Shown here: positions 30,009 through 38,975 of the stretch, piece after piece
Position numbering within the stretch: position 1 is the first letter of the stretch
Layout: each line of letters starts with the position of its first letter
Source: Thauera sp.
Lineage (GTDB): Bacteria > Pseudomonadota > Gammaproteobacteria > Burkholderiales > Rhodocyclaceae
Direction: 5' to 3'
Assembly: GCA_017302295.1 (NCBI GenBank)
Contig: JAFLDS010000017.1
Location: 1-64,000 of the forward strand
DNA length: 64,000 nucleotides
Translations under genes and position numbers: made by a program
Notes under the pieces: generated by a model
Told to the model about the DNA's origin: nothing
What the model saw: the letters and a program-made list of their open reading frames with translations, nothing else
Databases searched by the model: none

Positions 30009-30011
30009 GCC

Positions 30012-31049
30012 ATGACGACCTACGCCCAACTCCAGGCGCAGCTGCGCGAGCACCCCAAGACCTGGCTCGTCACCGGCGTGGCCGGCTTCATCGGCTCGAA
30101 CCTGCTCGAAACCCTGCTGAAGCTTGACCAGCGCGTCATCGGCCTCGACAACTTTGCCACCGGCCACCAGCGCAACCTCGACGAAGTCAGCACCCTCGTC
30201 ACTCCAGCGCAGTGGGCGAACTTCCATTTCATCGAAGGCGACATCCGCACGCTCGACGACTGCCGCCGCGCCTGCGAGGGTGTCAACTACGTCCTGCACC
30301 AGGCCGCGCTCGGCTCGGTGCCGCGCAGCCTGGCCGACCCGATCACCACCAACGGCGCCAACATCGACGGCTTCCTCCACATGCTCGTCGCCGCGCGCGA
30401 CGCCGGGGTCGAGAGCTTCACCTACGCCGCCAGCAGCTCCACCTATGGCGACCATCCCGGCCTGCCCAAGGTGGAAGACACCATCGGCAAGCCACTGTCG
30501 CCCTATGCCGTCACCAAGTACGTCAACGAACTCTACGCCGACGTTTTCGCCCGCAGCTATGGCTTCACCACGATCGGCTTGCGCTACTTCAACGTCTTCG
30601 GCAAACGGCAGGACCCGGACGGCGCCTACGCCGCGGTCGTCCCCAAATGGACTGCCGCGATGATCGCGGACGAGCCTGTCTACATCAACGGCGACGGTGA
30701 AACCAGCCGCGACTTCTGCTTCGTCGACAACGCGGTGCAGGCCAACCTGCTCGCCGCTACCGCCACCGCAGAGGCCGCCCGCAACCAGGTCTACAACGTC
30801 GCCGTGGGCGGGCGCACCACCCTCAACCACCTTTTCGACGCCCTGCGCCTTGCGCTGGCGGAAAACGGCGTGCGCTACGACAACGAGCCGGTCTACCGTG
30901 ACTTCCGTGCCGGCGACGTTCGCCACTCCCAGGCCGACATCGGCAAGGCCCAGCGCCTGCTCGGCTACGCACCCAGCCACGACATCCTCGCCGGCATTCG
31001 TGTCGCGATGCCGTGGTACGCCGGCTTCCTGTCCCGAGCGCAAACGTGA
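30012..31049 (+). CDS. tviC: UDP-HexNAc C4-epimerase (TviC/WbpP-like)
   Basis: A 345-residue extended short-chain dehydrogenase. N-terminal '[43 protein letters not shown]' gives the NAD-binding GxxGxxG. The catalytic region has '[15 protein letters not shown]' and YxxxK in '[14 protein letters not shown]'. Its long N-terminal arm ([17 protein letters not shown]) is typical of the TviC/WbpP group, which epimerises UDP-GlcNAc(A) and UDP-GalNAc(A) at C4. It works with the dehydrogenase just upstream. High-GC codon use ends close to the end of this gene. Confidence 0.9.
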   Translation: MTTYAQLQAQLREHPKTWLVTGVAGFIGSNLLETLLKLDQRVIGLDNFATGHQRNLDEVSTLVTPAQWANFHFIEGDIRTLDDCRRACEGVNYVLHQAALGSVPRSLADPITTNGANIDGFLHMLVAARDAGVESFTYAASSSTYGDHPGLPKVEDTIGKPLSPYAVTKYVNELYADVFARSYGFTTIGLRYFNVFGKRQDPDGAYAAVVPKWTAAMIADEPVYINGDGETSRDFCFVDNAVQANLLAATATAEAARNQVYNVAVGGRTTLNHLFDALRLALAENGVRYDNEPVYRDFRAGDVRHSQADIGKAQRLLGYAPSHDILAGIRVAMPWYAGFLSRAQT

Positions 31050-31134
31050 AAACCAACCTCTCTGGCGACTCGGGTCGCATTCGCACATCTGCAATTTCCG
31101 CTATCGCTCACCAGATAGGGGATGGGGCATCGCG

Positions 31135-32445
31135 ATGCGGCTGAGGGCCATTGAGGAGTCAAAACTTCTCGCGAAGATACGCCGACGCGTGGGCGAGGGG
31201 GGCGGCGTAGCGTCGAATATCTTGGTTCTCCTCCTTGGTTCCGTCACTGCCCGTGCTGTTTCATTGCTGGCAATTCCCGTCCTGACTCGACTTTACAGTC
31301 CAGATCACTTTGGGGTGCTCGCTCTCTATACCGCAACTGTGGCACTCATCGCTCCCTTCGCAACATTGCGATACCACGTCGCCATTCCACTTCCCCGCCA
31401 TGACGCTGCAGCAGTATGTTTGTTGGCGTTGGTGATGTTGACAGCATCAACCATAACCACGCTTGTCGCACTCGTAATTCTTATCTTTGGACATGACTTG
31501 TTCAGAGTCTTATCCATCGAGTCGCTTGCTCCGTATAGATGGCTCGTTGTCCTCGGTGTCGCGAGTACCAGCATCTATGAAGTATTTCAGTATTGGTCGT
31601 TGCGTAAGAAGCGGATGGCTCGTATCGCAAGCACACAAGTGATGCAGTCACTTTCAAGTGTAGGAGTAAAGCTCGGAATGGGCGCGCTTGGCTACACGCC
31701 GATCGGGCTCATTCTTGGTCAACTTATGCAGCAGGGGGGAGGGGTGGTTAGCCTGGCGCGGCAGTTCGCGCTCGATGTGGCCCGAAAACCGCGAAGGGTC
31801 GACCTAAGGCGGCTTGTCTTGGTGGCAAGTCGATATCGAGGCTTCCCGGCGCTACGACTACCTTCGCAGTTCTTGCTCGTAGCTGCGACACAGTTGCCCC
31901 TGCTGCTCGCTGCCGCGATGTTCGGCACTGCGACAGCCGGTCAGTTCTCGCTGGCATTCAGCGCTCTTGCGATCCCGGTGACTCTCGTCTCGCAGACAGT
32001 AGGCAGTGCCTATTACGCAGAGATCGCGAGTCTCGGGCCTCATCGTCGAGCAGAGATACGCGCATTGACGTTTGGGATCATGAAGAAACTCGCGTTGATC
32101 GGCGTCGCGCCCGTCGCCTTTCTGGCCTTGTTGGGGCCCTGGTTTTTTTCGGTCGCCTTCGGAGAAGTGTGGCGTGACGCGGGACGGTTCGCCCAAATAC
32201 TGGCCTTCTTTCTGTACGTTCAGATTGTCACCTCACCAACCATACACATTCTGACCGTTCTGGAGAGGCACACGCAGTTTTTGAGCATCAATCTAATTCG
32301 CTTTGTCCTGGTGGCAGGCGCATTCATCGCAGCACACATACTTCGTTTGGACGGCTATTGGACCATTGCGGCATATGCTGCTGCAATGGTAGTGCATTAC
32401 ACAATCACCTCGGTTAAGGTAATGCGAACCCTAGGACGTACTTAG
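31135..32445 (+). CDS. Lipopolysaccharide/EPS flippase (Wzx-like)
   Basis: A 436-residue membrane protein of the MATE/PST oligosaccharide-flippase type, with about 12 hydrophobic segments. It starts 'GGVASNILVLLLGSVTARAVSLLAIPVLTRLYSPDHFGVLALYTAT', the usual Wzx opening. Start at ATG 31135, with AGGGGATGGGG upstream; the frame is open further upstream but overlaps the epimerase and has no homology. It moves lipid-linked repeat units across the inner membrane. From here the base composition and codon use become clearly less GC-rich than the genes before, the start of a probably transferred block. Confidence 0.87.
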   Translation: MRLRAIEESKLLAKIRRRVGEGGGVASNILVLLLGSVTARAVSLLAIPVLTRLYSPDHFGVLALYTATVALIAPFATLRYHVAIPLPRHDAAAVCLLALVMLTASTITTLVALVILIFGHDLFRVLSIESLAPYRWLVVLGVASTSIYEVFQYWSLRKKRMARIASTQVMQSLSSVGVKLGMGALGYTPIGLILGQLMQQGGGVVSLARQFALDVARKPRRVDLRRLVLVASRYRGFPALRLPSQFLLVAATQLPLLLAAAMFGTATAGQFSLAFSALAIPVTLVSQTVGSAYYAEIASLGPHRRAEIRALTFGIMKKLALIGVAPVAFLALLGPWFFSVAFGEVWRDAGRFAQILAFFLYVQIVTSPTIHILTVLERHTQFLSINLIRFVLVAGAFIAAHILRLDGYWTIAAYAAAMVVHYTITSVKVMRTLGRT

Positions 32446-32945
32446 TGAGTATGGATTCGGGCATGATTGCAAACTTAAGGATACTTGTCGCAGGTACTGG
32501 GTCTGAGCGTGTGTCGCTGATACTGAATTGGGCATGCTCGCAGCGCTCAAAAGGCCGCTTTCGAGTCGCTCGCCTGTTGCTCCGTTGGTTACAAGGTGCA
32601 TACGGTGTGTATATTGGGCCAAATGCTCAAATTGGCAAGAATGTACGCTTTCCGCACCCCGTCGGCATTGTTATTGGTGATGGTGTGAATATCAGTGACG
32701 ATTGCACTATCTATCAGAATGTTACTTTAGGGGGAGCGCGACTTGGAGACGCTAAAGCGAGAAGCTATCCATCGATCGGTCGCGGTACGGTCATTTTCGC
32801 TGGCGCGGTCATTGTCGGGTCAATTGAGATCGCCGAAAACTGCGTCATTGGGGCAAACGCGTTTGTGAATAAGGATGTGCCTAAAGGCCACGTTGCCGTG
32901 GGTGTTCCAGCTCAATTTTTTCGGAATAAGGAAGTGGCAGAATGA
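32445..32945 (+). CDS. Serine O-acetyltransferase-like (left-handed beta-helix) acyltransferase
   Basis: A 166-residue hexapeptide-repeat protein. The region 'VYIGPNAQIGKNVRFPHPVGIVIGDGVNISDDCTIYQNVTLGG' and 'IGRGTVIFAGAVIVGSIEIAENCVIGANAFVNKDVPKGHVAVGVPA' is the LbH/SAT fold, with the SAT-like His in FPHP. In EPS clusters such proteins usually O- or N-acetylate sugars rather than serine. The GTG at 32445 overlaps the flippase stop and has AGGA 7 bases upstream; an ATG at 32451 is the alternative. It overlaps the next gene by 4 bases. Confidence 0.82.
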   Translation: MSMDSGMIANLRILVAGTGSERVSLILNWACSQRSKGRFRVARLLLRWLQGAYGVYIGPNAQIGKNVRFPHPVGIVIGDGVNISDDCTIYQNVTLGGARLGDAKARSYPSIGRGTVIFAGAVIVGSIEIAENCVIGANAFVNKDVPKGHVAVGVPAQFFRNKEVAE

Positions 32946-34201
32946 ACGAACTAATCGTTTCCCGATCGCGCCTCGAGGGGCAAGTAGTCCTCTCCGGCGC
33001 GAAGAACAGCGCCTTGAAGCTATTGACGGCGAGCCTGCTGACGTCTGGAAAGATTACCTTGAAGAATTACCCGGCGACGCTGGCTGACGCAGTCATCCAT
33101 GTGGGGATGCTGGAGGTTCTTGGAAAGCGCTGCACCATCACTTCCGGCGGGGTACTCGAGATCGAAGAAGTCTCGCCCGTGACGTCTGAACTGAGGTGGG
33201 AAGATCGGTCGATCCGTAACACCTTGTTGATGCTGGGCGCATTGGTCACACGCACAGGCGAGGGCGCCGTGCCGCTTCCGGGCGGATGCAAACTCGGCGA
33301 TCGGTCCTTTGACCTCCATGAGCACGTGCTGCGTGAGCTTGGGGCGGAGGTCTGGCAAGAGGGCGATGTGTTGAAGGCTGTTGCCCCGAACGGCCGGCTC
33401 AAGGGGAAGGATATTCACCTCCGAATCCGTTCGACAGGGGCAACCGAGAATGCGATTCTGTGTGGAACCCTTGCCGAAGGGGTGACTCGCATTTGGAACC
33501 CACATATTCGACCGGAGATCCTGGATCTCATTGCGATGCTCAGAACCATGGGGGCTCGAATCGACGTTCACGGGCAAGAACGGATCGATGTGACCGGCGT
33601 CGATGGTCTATATGGTGCCACGCACAGCGTAATCCCGGACAACATGGAGGCGATCACGTGGCTTGTGGGCGCTGTGATGACAGGCGGCGATATTGAGATC
33701 CTTGACTTTCCCTATCGCGAACTCGAAATCCCGCTCATTCACTTGCGTGAGAGCGGGGCGCGCTTCTTTGTCGGAGACGATCGGCTGTTGGTTCGCGGAG
33801 GCAGATGTTATCCGCTTGAAATCAGCACCGGCCCCTACCCGGGGATCAACTCTGACGTGCAGCCAATTCTCGCAGCCTATGCCGCTTGCGCACATGGTGA
33901 ATCGAGCATCATTGATCTTCGCTTCCCGGGCCGTTATGGCTACGCGGACGAGATGGCAAAGATGGGGGCCAAATTTGAGCGTGAAGGTAACGTCTTGAGG
34001 ATTCTCGGTCAAGGTCGCGCTCTGCAAGGTGCAAACGTTCAGGCCCTTGATCTGCGTGCAGGCATCGCGCTTGCACTATGTGGCCTTACCGCAGAGGGGG
34101 AGACGGTGATTTCTAATGCATGGCAGATAACTCGTGGTTATGACAATTTCGTCGAGAAGCTCCAGTCGTTGGGTGGCGTGGTAAACGTCAGCAGGAAATG
34201 A
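32942..34201 (+). CDS. murA: MurA-like UDP-HexNAc enolpyruvyl transferase in EPS operon
   Basis: A 419-residue EPSP-synthase-fold protein matching MurA length. Conserved MurA features are present: KN pair at 22-23 (SGAKNSALK), catalytic-loop Cys116 in 'LPGGCKLGDR' with Arg120, the general-base Asp in 'GINSDVQ' and Arg in 'RGYDNFVEKLQSLG'. Other stretches, such as 'FPGRYGYADEM', diverge from housekeeping MurA. So it should add enolpyruvate to O3 of a UDP-HexNAc. The ATGA overlap with a MurB-like gene and the place inside an EPS operon suggest that it feeds a lactyl sugar into the exopolysaccharide, not (or not only) peptidoglycan. Confidence 0.87.
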   Translation: MNELIVSRSRLEGQVVLSGAKNSALKLLTASLLTSGKITLKNYPATLADAVIHVGMLEVLGKRCTITSGGVLEIEEVSPVTSELRWEDRSIRNTLLMLGALVTRTGEGAVPLPGGCKLGDRSFDLHEHVLRELGAEVWQEGDVLKAVAPNGRLKGKDIHLRIRSTGATENAILCGTLAEGVTRIWNPHIRPEILDLIAMLRTMGARIDVHGQERIDVTGVDGLYGATHSVIPDNMEAITWLVGAVMTGGDIEILDFPYRELEIPLIHLRESGARFFVGDDRLLVRGGRCYPLEISTGPYPGINSDVQPILAAYAACAHGESSIIDLRFPGRYGYADEMAKMGAKFEREGNVLRILGQGRALQGANVQALDLRAGIALALCGLTAEGETVISNAWQITRGYDNFVEKLQSLGGVVNVSRK

Positions 34202-35178
34202 ATGCATCATGTGTCTCAAGTCCCTCGCCGATCACGGAGAACATCGTCGACGAATTGAGGAGAATTGCACCGGGTGGCGTTTGCTGTAACGTTGACCTCG
34301 CCAAAGTTTCACGTTGGAAGATCGGCGGTAGAGCAGACTGTGTTGTGTCTCCGGCCACGCACGACGAAGTCAAAAAGATTGTGAGTTTTCTCAACTCTCG
34401 AAACCTTTCTTTTCTTGCCTTTGGATCAACGAGCAATTTGCTTTTCTCCGATCAGGGTTTGCGCGCAGTTGCAATCTGCATTGGACCTCGCATGTCGGGG
34501 GTCGAGGTAGATGGTGATTGTTTCCACGTGAAAGGCGGCACTTGGGTTCCGTCTTTGGCGCGCAGCGTAGCTCGAGCCGGCTACAGCGGCTTCGAACATG
34601 TATGCGGAATTCCCGGTACGGTTGGCGGACTTGTCATGATGAACGGCGGCAGTCTGCGGCGGTCTGCGAGTGAATATCTGGTCGAGATTCTTTCAGTAAC
34701 CGCGACGGGTGAGACGCGCATCACTGCAAAAGAGGATTGCGGGTTTGGTTACCGCAGGTCGCACTTTCAAGATAGCGGGCAGATCATCACCGGGGTTACG
34801 TTTCGCTTCGAGCATCGCGACCTCTATTCCCAGATTAGACGCCGGATGTTAACGATTCTTTCCGATCGGCGAGCGAAGTTTCCGCAGAGAATGCCTAATT
34901 GTGGTTCGGTCTTTAAAGCACATGACGAGATGTACGCTCAAATTGGGCCGCCAGGGGCAGTGCTCGATAAGTTGGGTTTCAAAGGGCGCCGAATCGGAGG
35001 GGCACAGGTCTCGCTTGAGCACGCTAATTTTATCAATAACGTCGGCGGAGCCTGTGCGAGTGACGTGCGGCGCTTGGCTCATGAGATGAAAGAGGCCGTT
35101 TTCGCCGAAACCGGCTACTTGATAGAGCCGGAAGCGTGTTTTGTAGAATCGTGCGGCAGGGTGCGCCCCCTCATTTAG
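34198..35178 (+). CDS. murB: MurB-like UDP-enolpyruvyl-HexNAc reductase in EPS operon
   Basis: A 326-residue FAD enzyme of the MurB family. FAD-binding 'AFGSTSNLLFSDQGLRAVAI' and 'GIPGTVGGLVMMNGGS', substrate 'GYRRSHFQDS', catalytic Ser in 'NCGSVFK', 'IGGAQVSLEHANFINN', and the C-terminal proton-relay Glu in 'IEPEACFVESCG'. The short form without the extra loop resembles type II MurB. It reduces the enolpyruvyl ether made by the MurA-like enzyme to a D-lactyl ether, that is UDP-MurNAc or a muramic-type analogue. Together the two genes are a complete muramic-sugar branch. All key residues are present, so it is likely active. Confidence 0.87.
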   Translation: MNASCVSSPSPITENIVDELRRIAPGGVCCNVDLAKVSRWKIGGRADCVVSPATHDEVKKIVSFLNSRNLSFLAFGSTSNLLFSDQGLRAVAICIGPRMSGVEVDGDCFHVKGGTWVPSLARSVARAGYSGFEHVCGIPGTVGGLVMMNGGSLRRSASEYLVEILSVTATGETRITAKEDCGFGYRRSHFQDSGQIITGVTFRFEHRDLYSQIRRRMLTILSDRRAKFPQRMPNCGSVFKAHDEMYAQIGPPGAVLDKLGFKGRRIGGAQVSLEHANFINNVGGACASDVRRLAHEMKEAVFAETGYLIEPEACFVESCGRVRPLI

Positions 35179-35239
35179 GGGGGGGCTGTTCGTGATCAGC
35201 ATTCTCCTTTGCCAAGAGATCCGAGAGACTAATTGATCG

Positions 35240-36376
35240 ATGAGAGTTAAGAACGTAGCGCTTGTAGTTTCCGCTAATGCGGCGATCGCTGGCGGGGGAG
35301 GAGTAGAGCGTCGGTTCGCGAGGCTCTACAATCATTTCCAGAAAAACAATGATTCTGAGACGAACGTGTTCCTGATCACCGAGCGATCATTCGTTGGCTT
35401 GGCCGAGCAGTTTGGTGTGGATCTCGATCGAAGTCGAATCATCGAGCTTGATGATGGGTTCTTGTCGTCGAAGAAGATCAGTATCTTTTCTTATTTTAAA
35501 GCCTCGAGAGAGCTAAATAGAGTTTTGCAGAAACACGATATCAAGGTTGTCCATTTCGCGTTTCCGTATAGGGTGTATCTGCCATTTCTGTACCTTTATG
35601 CTCGAAACTACAAGACCGTTTTGAGTTTTGTCAATAATGTTATTAGTTCTGCGGGTCGGCTACCTAATTGGAAAAGTGCTCTTATACATCATTCATATTT
35701 CGCAATTGTTGATCGTATAGATACATTTTATTCATACTTTACGGCTGGCTTTCCTGCTTATGAGAAGAAGGTGATGGTTGCGCCTTGTTCGTTCACTGAT
35801 TACGAGAAGTGCACGTACAACGGGGAACCAAAGGATTTGAAGATCGTTTGTGTTGGGCGCCTGGATAGATCAAAGGGTGTTTACCTTCTTCTCGATGCCT
35901 TGGAACTCGTCTTTGCGGAATTGGACGCCAGCGAGCGAAACAGATGGTCAGCCGTTTACTACGGCCGCGGCGTTGAGGAGGCGGGTTTGATGACCAAGAT
36001 CAAGGAGAAGGGGCTCGAGGGCAACGTTCGTATCGACTTCAGTCCGCGGATGTATGAAGTTCTTAAGAAAACGTCGATTTTTGTCAGCCCGCACCTGGTC
36101 GAGAATAACCCTTCCCAGTCTTTGCTCGAGGCAATGGCATGCGAGAACGCTGTTGTTGTGACTGATGTAGGTGATACACGACTTTTGCTTGATGACAGGC
36201 ATGGCGTGATTTCGGGTACGACAAAGGAAGGTCTAGCACAAGCGATTGTCACGCTCATACGGGATGACGAGTTGAGAATTCGTCTTGCGAGGCAGGGCCG
36301 CTCACACGTCTTGGGGTCGATGAACATTCAGCGCTTTTCAGAATATTGCATAACTACATGGAATGAAGCTTGCTGA
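35240..36376 (+). CDS. Family 4-type glycosyltransferase
   Basis: A 378-residue GT-B fold protein. N-terminal domain opens 'VALVVSANAAIAGGGGVERRFARLYNHF'; the C-terminal Rossmann domain has 'LKIVCVGRLDRSKGVYLLLDALELV' and the Glu motif 'ENNPSQSLLEAMACENAVVVTDVGDT'. It would add one sugar to the lipid-linked repeat unit on the cytoplasmic face. Donor and linkage cannot be read. Its codon use is the most AT-rich of the cluster. A gene-free stretch of nearly 400 bp follows. Confidence 0.82.
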   Translation: MRVKNVALVVSANAAIAGGGGVERRFARLYNHFQKNNDSETNVFLITERSFVGLAEQFGVDLDRSRIIELDDGFLSSKKISIFSYFKASRELNRVLQKHDIKVVHFAFPYRVYLPFLYLYARNYKTVLSFVNNVISSAGRLPNWKSALIHHSYFAIVDRIDTFYSYFTAGFPAYEKKVMVAPCSFTDYEKCTYNGEPKDLKIVCVGRLDRSKGVYLLLDALELVFAELDASERNRWSAVYYGRGVEEAGLMTKIKEKGLEGNVRIDFSPRMYEVLKKTSIFVSPHLVENNPSQSLLEAMACENAVVVTDVGDTRLLLDDRHGVISGTTKEGLAQAIVTLIRDDELRIRLARQGRSHVLGSMNIQRFSEYCITTWNEAC

Positions 36377-36765
36377 CTAGCCGATTAAGGATGGTTAGTA
36401 TCCATGATGGATCGATTGCGAATAGTGCGAGGTATTTTTGACGATCGACATCCAGTGTGTACGTGGTGCTGGACTGGTAGCACCGTAGCCCCGAATAGGA
36501 TGAGTACAAGGGGTTCAGGTGATCGATCGGCATAGATGTCACTGATTACGAGGAGGTCTGCTGGGCGGCTCGATCTGCCAATTACCCGAAGTCGGGTGTT
36601 GGCGAGTCGACACAATCTCCGGAAAATGCTAGTGCCATCGATAGCGATGCTCTGTTGAGCACCGCGCGGATTTTGGCAGCGGCCCTTGTAGCCTTTTGTC
36701 TTCCGAATGTTGGTGCTTTACTATCTCCTTTTGGATGGTCCAAGTTGGCTAGCAAGCAATCCCAC
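36377..36765. other. Gene-free gap inside the EPS operon
   Basis: 389 bases without a supported gene. Short frames on the minus strand (36354-36542 and 36385-36615) and a plus-strand extension of the next gene (TTG at 36655) exist, but none shows recognisable homology. Such a gap in an otherwise overlapping operon suggests a deleted or decayed gene. I see no terminator or clear promoter in it. Confidence 0.4.
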
Positions 36766-37878
36766 ATGTGGCATCAGGATGTAGTTGTGAGCCACGTATT
36801 ATCGACAGGCCATCGACGAGGAGCTGAGACCTATGCTTATGAACTCGCCTGCGAGTTTGGGCAAGCGGGTCTAGTTCAGCGTTTCTACTTTCTCAGGGCG
36901 GGGAATCGAGAACTAGATACACCTGAAGGTGTAGATGTTTGCGTTCCTGAAAGCGGGCTTTTGGGTCGTCTGAGATTCCTATTCGCGTTTCGGCAGCGAA
37001 TGCGAAAGTCGGCGGGGAGAGAGGTAGTGGTTTGTCATGGATTAACTCCGTTAAAGTTTGTTTGGGCGTCGTCTTTGTTTTTGCGGAACCGACCACGAGT
37101 TGTGTTTCAGAAAATTGGCTTTACGCTTCCCTGGATCTCTCGGATGCGCAGGTTGAAAATCAGGCTTAACCGGCTGATACTCAGGTCTGCTGACGTTTGC
37201 CTTGTTCTCGGCGATCGACAAAGACATGAGGTGATCAATGAGTTGGGGTTTTCGAAGAATAAGGTGCATTTGGTGCCGAATGCGAGGCGCATGCCATCGA
37301 ACCTACCTACTGTGCGGAGAGCCGAAGACCTCATTCTCGTCCTAGGGGCTCTGTCCGAGGAGAAGCAGCCGTTGATCGCGCTTGCAGTGCTGAAGCAGAT
37401 CCGGGACCGGGGTATTTGCGCGAAGTTACGGTTTGTTGGTGATGGTCCTATGCGGTTAGAAGTTGAAAGGCTTGCGCAGACCACGTTTGGGCAGGGTGTT
37501 GTTGAGGTTACGGGCCGGGTGTGTGATGTCTGGCCCCACCTTTGCGAGGCGACGTTGCTGATGTTGTGCAGTCGAACCGAGGGTGTGCCAGGTGTGTTAG
37601 TGGAAGCCGCTTTCAGTGGCTTACCAGTCGTTACTTGGGACGTGGGCGATGTTGCATCAGTGGTGCTTAATGGTGTGACTGGCCTAGTTACGCCCTATGG
37701 GGATGTTGCTGGTTTGCGTGCGGCAGTGGAAAGGTTGCTCGCGGATGAAATAGTCCGCGAACGGATGGGAGAGCGTGCAAGGGCGCAGTCGAGCTTGTTT
37801 CGCATCGAGAACGCTGCAGAGCAAACGCTGCAGATTATCGAGACCTTGTTGCGCACTGGCACGGACCTGCGATCATGA
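36766..37878 (+). CDS. Family 4-type glycosyltransferase
   Basis: A 370-residue GT-B glycosyltransferase. I start it at ATG 36766, where the typical N-terminus appears ('VVVSHVLSTGHRRGAETYAYELACEFGQAG'); a TTG at 36655 would add 37 residues without homology. C-terminal domain: 'LILVLGALSEEKQPLIALAVLKQI', 'RFVGDGPMRLEVERLA' and the retaining-GT Glu motif 'SRTEGVPGVLVEAAFSGLPVVTWDVGDV'. Acts on the lipid-linked repeat unit; donor unknown. Its stop overlaps the next start (ATGA), so the two transferases are translationally coupled. Confidence 0.8.
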   Translation: MWHQDVVVSHVLSTGHRRGAETYAYELACEFGQAGLVQRFYFLRAGNRELDTPEGVDVCVPESGLLGRLRFLFAFRQRMRKSAGREVVVCHGLTPLKFVWASSLFLRNRPRVVFQKIGFTLPWISRMRRLKIRLNRLILRSADVCLVLGDRQRHEVINELGFSKNKVHLVPNARRMPSNLPTVRRAEDLILVLGALSEEKQPLIALAVLKQIRDRGICAKLRFVGDGPMRLEVERLAQTTFGQGVVEVTGRVCDVWPHLCEATLLMLCSRTEGVPGVLVEAAFSGLPVVTWDVGDVASVVLNGVTGLVTPYGDVAGLRAAVERLLADEIVRERMGERARAQSSLFRIENAAEQTLQIIETLLRTGTDLRS

Positions 37879-38966
37879 AGATTCTTTTTTTCATCAAAGG
37901 GCTCGGGTTAGGGGGGGCTGAACGTCACGTCGTCGATTGTGCCGCCGAACTTCTGAGGCGTGGGCATGATGTGGCAGTAGTCTATGTATTGCCGAATAAA
38001 AATGCGCTCGTGGAGGAGTTGGAGCGTCAAGGCGTGAAGGTATTCTGTGTAGGAACATCGGCTGGTTTTGCGTTTGGCAGTTTGTTGATGCGACTTTCTG
38101 CGCTGGTTCGTACGTTTCAGCCGGATGTGCTTCACGCACACTTGCCAGTGCCGGGCATAATCGCACGGCTGCTGAAACTCCGGCACGGTTACAGACTTGT
38201 GTATACGGAACACAACGTATACGAGCGCCTCCATCCGCTCACGCGTATTGCGCACCGATTGACGCATTCGCTAGATGACTGCGCAATTAGCTGCTCGGGT
38301 CCGGTTGCAGCTTCATTGCCCTGGAAGAGTCTCGTAATCGAAAACGGAATCCGTGTACCCGAGGAGCAGATTGGCGGAGGCCACGTGGGGGGCTTGCGCA
38401 ATCGATTGGGCATCGATGGCGATGCTGTTGTGTTCATTTGCATCGCTAACTTGCTTCACAAGAAGAATCACGCATTGTTGGTGGATTCTTTCGAGAGGGC
38501 ATTTGGCGATTTCGGTGGGAGTTCGGCGCATCTTGTATTGGTTGGGCAGGACGGTACTGAGCGCGCGGCTTTGGAGATCCGGACGAGAGATTTTGTCTCT
38601 AGGCGCCGCATTCATTTCTGGGGGCCTCATCCGAATGCAAGCGAGTTACTCGCCGAAGCTGATGTGTTCTGTCTTTCATCATCTTTTGAGGGGTTGCCGA
38701 TCGCGCTACTCGAGAGCATGGCGGTGGGAATTCCGGCAGTGGTCACTAGAGTTGGCGGCATGCCGGACTGCATTGCTGAAGGCACGACAGGCTTCGTTGT
38801 CGAACCCGACGACCGGGATGGCTTTGCTGAAGGGATGAAACGACTGTACGGTGACCGCAATATGCGCCAGAGAATGGGTGCGGGCGCGTACATGCTCGCG
38901 CGCGCCAAGTTTTCTCAGGTCCGCATGATGGGGAGCCTGGCGCATTGCTACGGGGTGGAGGCCTGA
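37875..38966 (+). CDS. Family 4-type glycosyltransferase
   Basis: 363 residues, classical GT4 layout. It begins 'MKILFFIKGLGLGGAERHVVDCAAELLRRGHDVAVVYV', and the C-terminal domain carries 'FICIANLLHKKNHALLVDSF', 'HLVLVGQDGTERAALE' and 'SSSFEGLPIALLESMAVGIPAVVTRVGGMPDCI', with the E-x7-E donor-binding motif. A retaining transferase adding a hexose or HexNAc to the growing repeat unit is expected. It overlaps the previous transferase by 4 bp and is 9 bp before a multi-span membrane protein. Confidence 0.87.
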   Translation: MKILFFIKGLGLGGAERHVVDCAAELLRRGHDVAVVYVLPNKNALVEELERQGVKVFCVGTSAGFAFGSLLMRLSALVRTFQPDVLHAHLPVPGIIARLLKLRHGYRLVYTEHNVYERLHPLTRIAHRLTHSLDDCAISCSGPVAASLPWKSLVIENGIRVPEEQIGGGHVGGLRNRLGIDGDAVVFICIANLLHKKNHALLVDSFERAFGDFGGSSAHLVLVGQDGTERAALEIRTRDFVSRRRIHFWGPHPNASELLAEADVFCLSSSFEGLPIALLESMAVGIPAVVTRVGGMPDCIAEGTTGFVVEPDDRDGFAEGMKRLYGDRNMRQRMGAGAYMLARAKFSQVRMMGSLAHCYGVEA

Positions 38967-38975
38967 ATATCTGAA

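Noticed and set aside
36385-36615. Minus-strand frame in the EPS gap, considered as a decayed sugar transferase
   Set aside because: No transferase motif could be aligned with confidence, and the strand is opposite to the operon.
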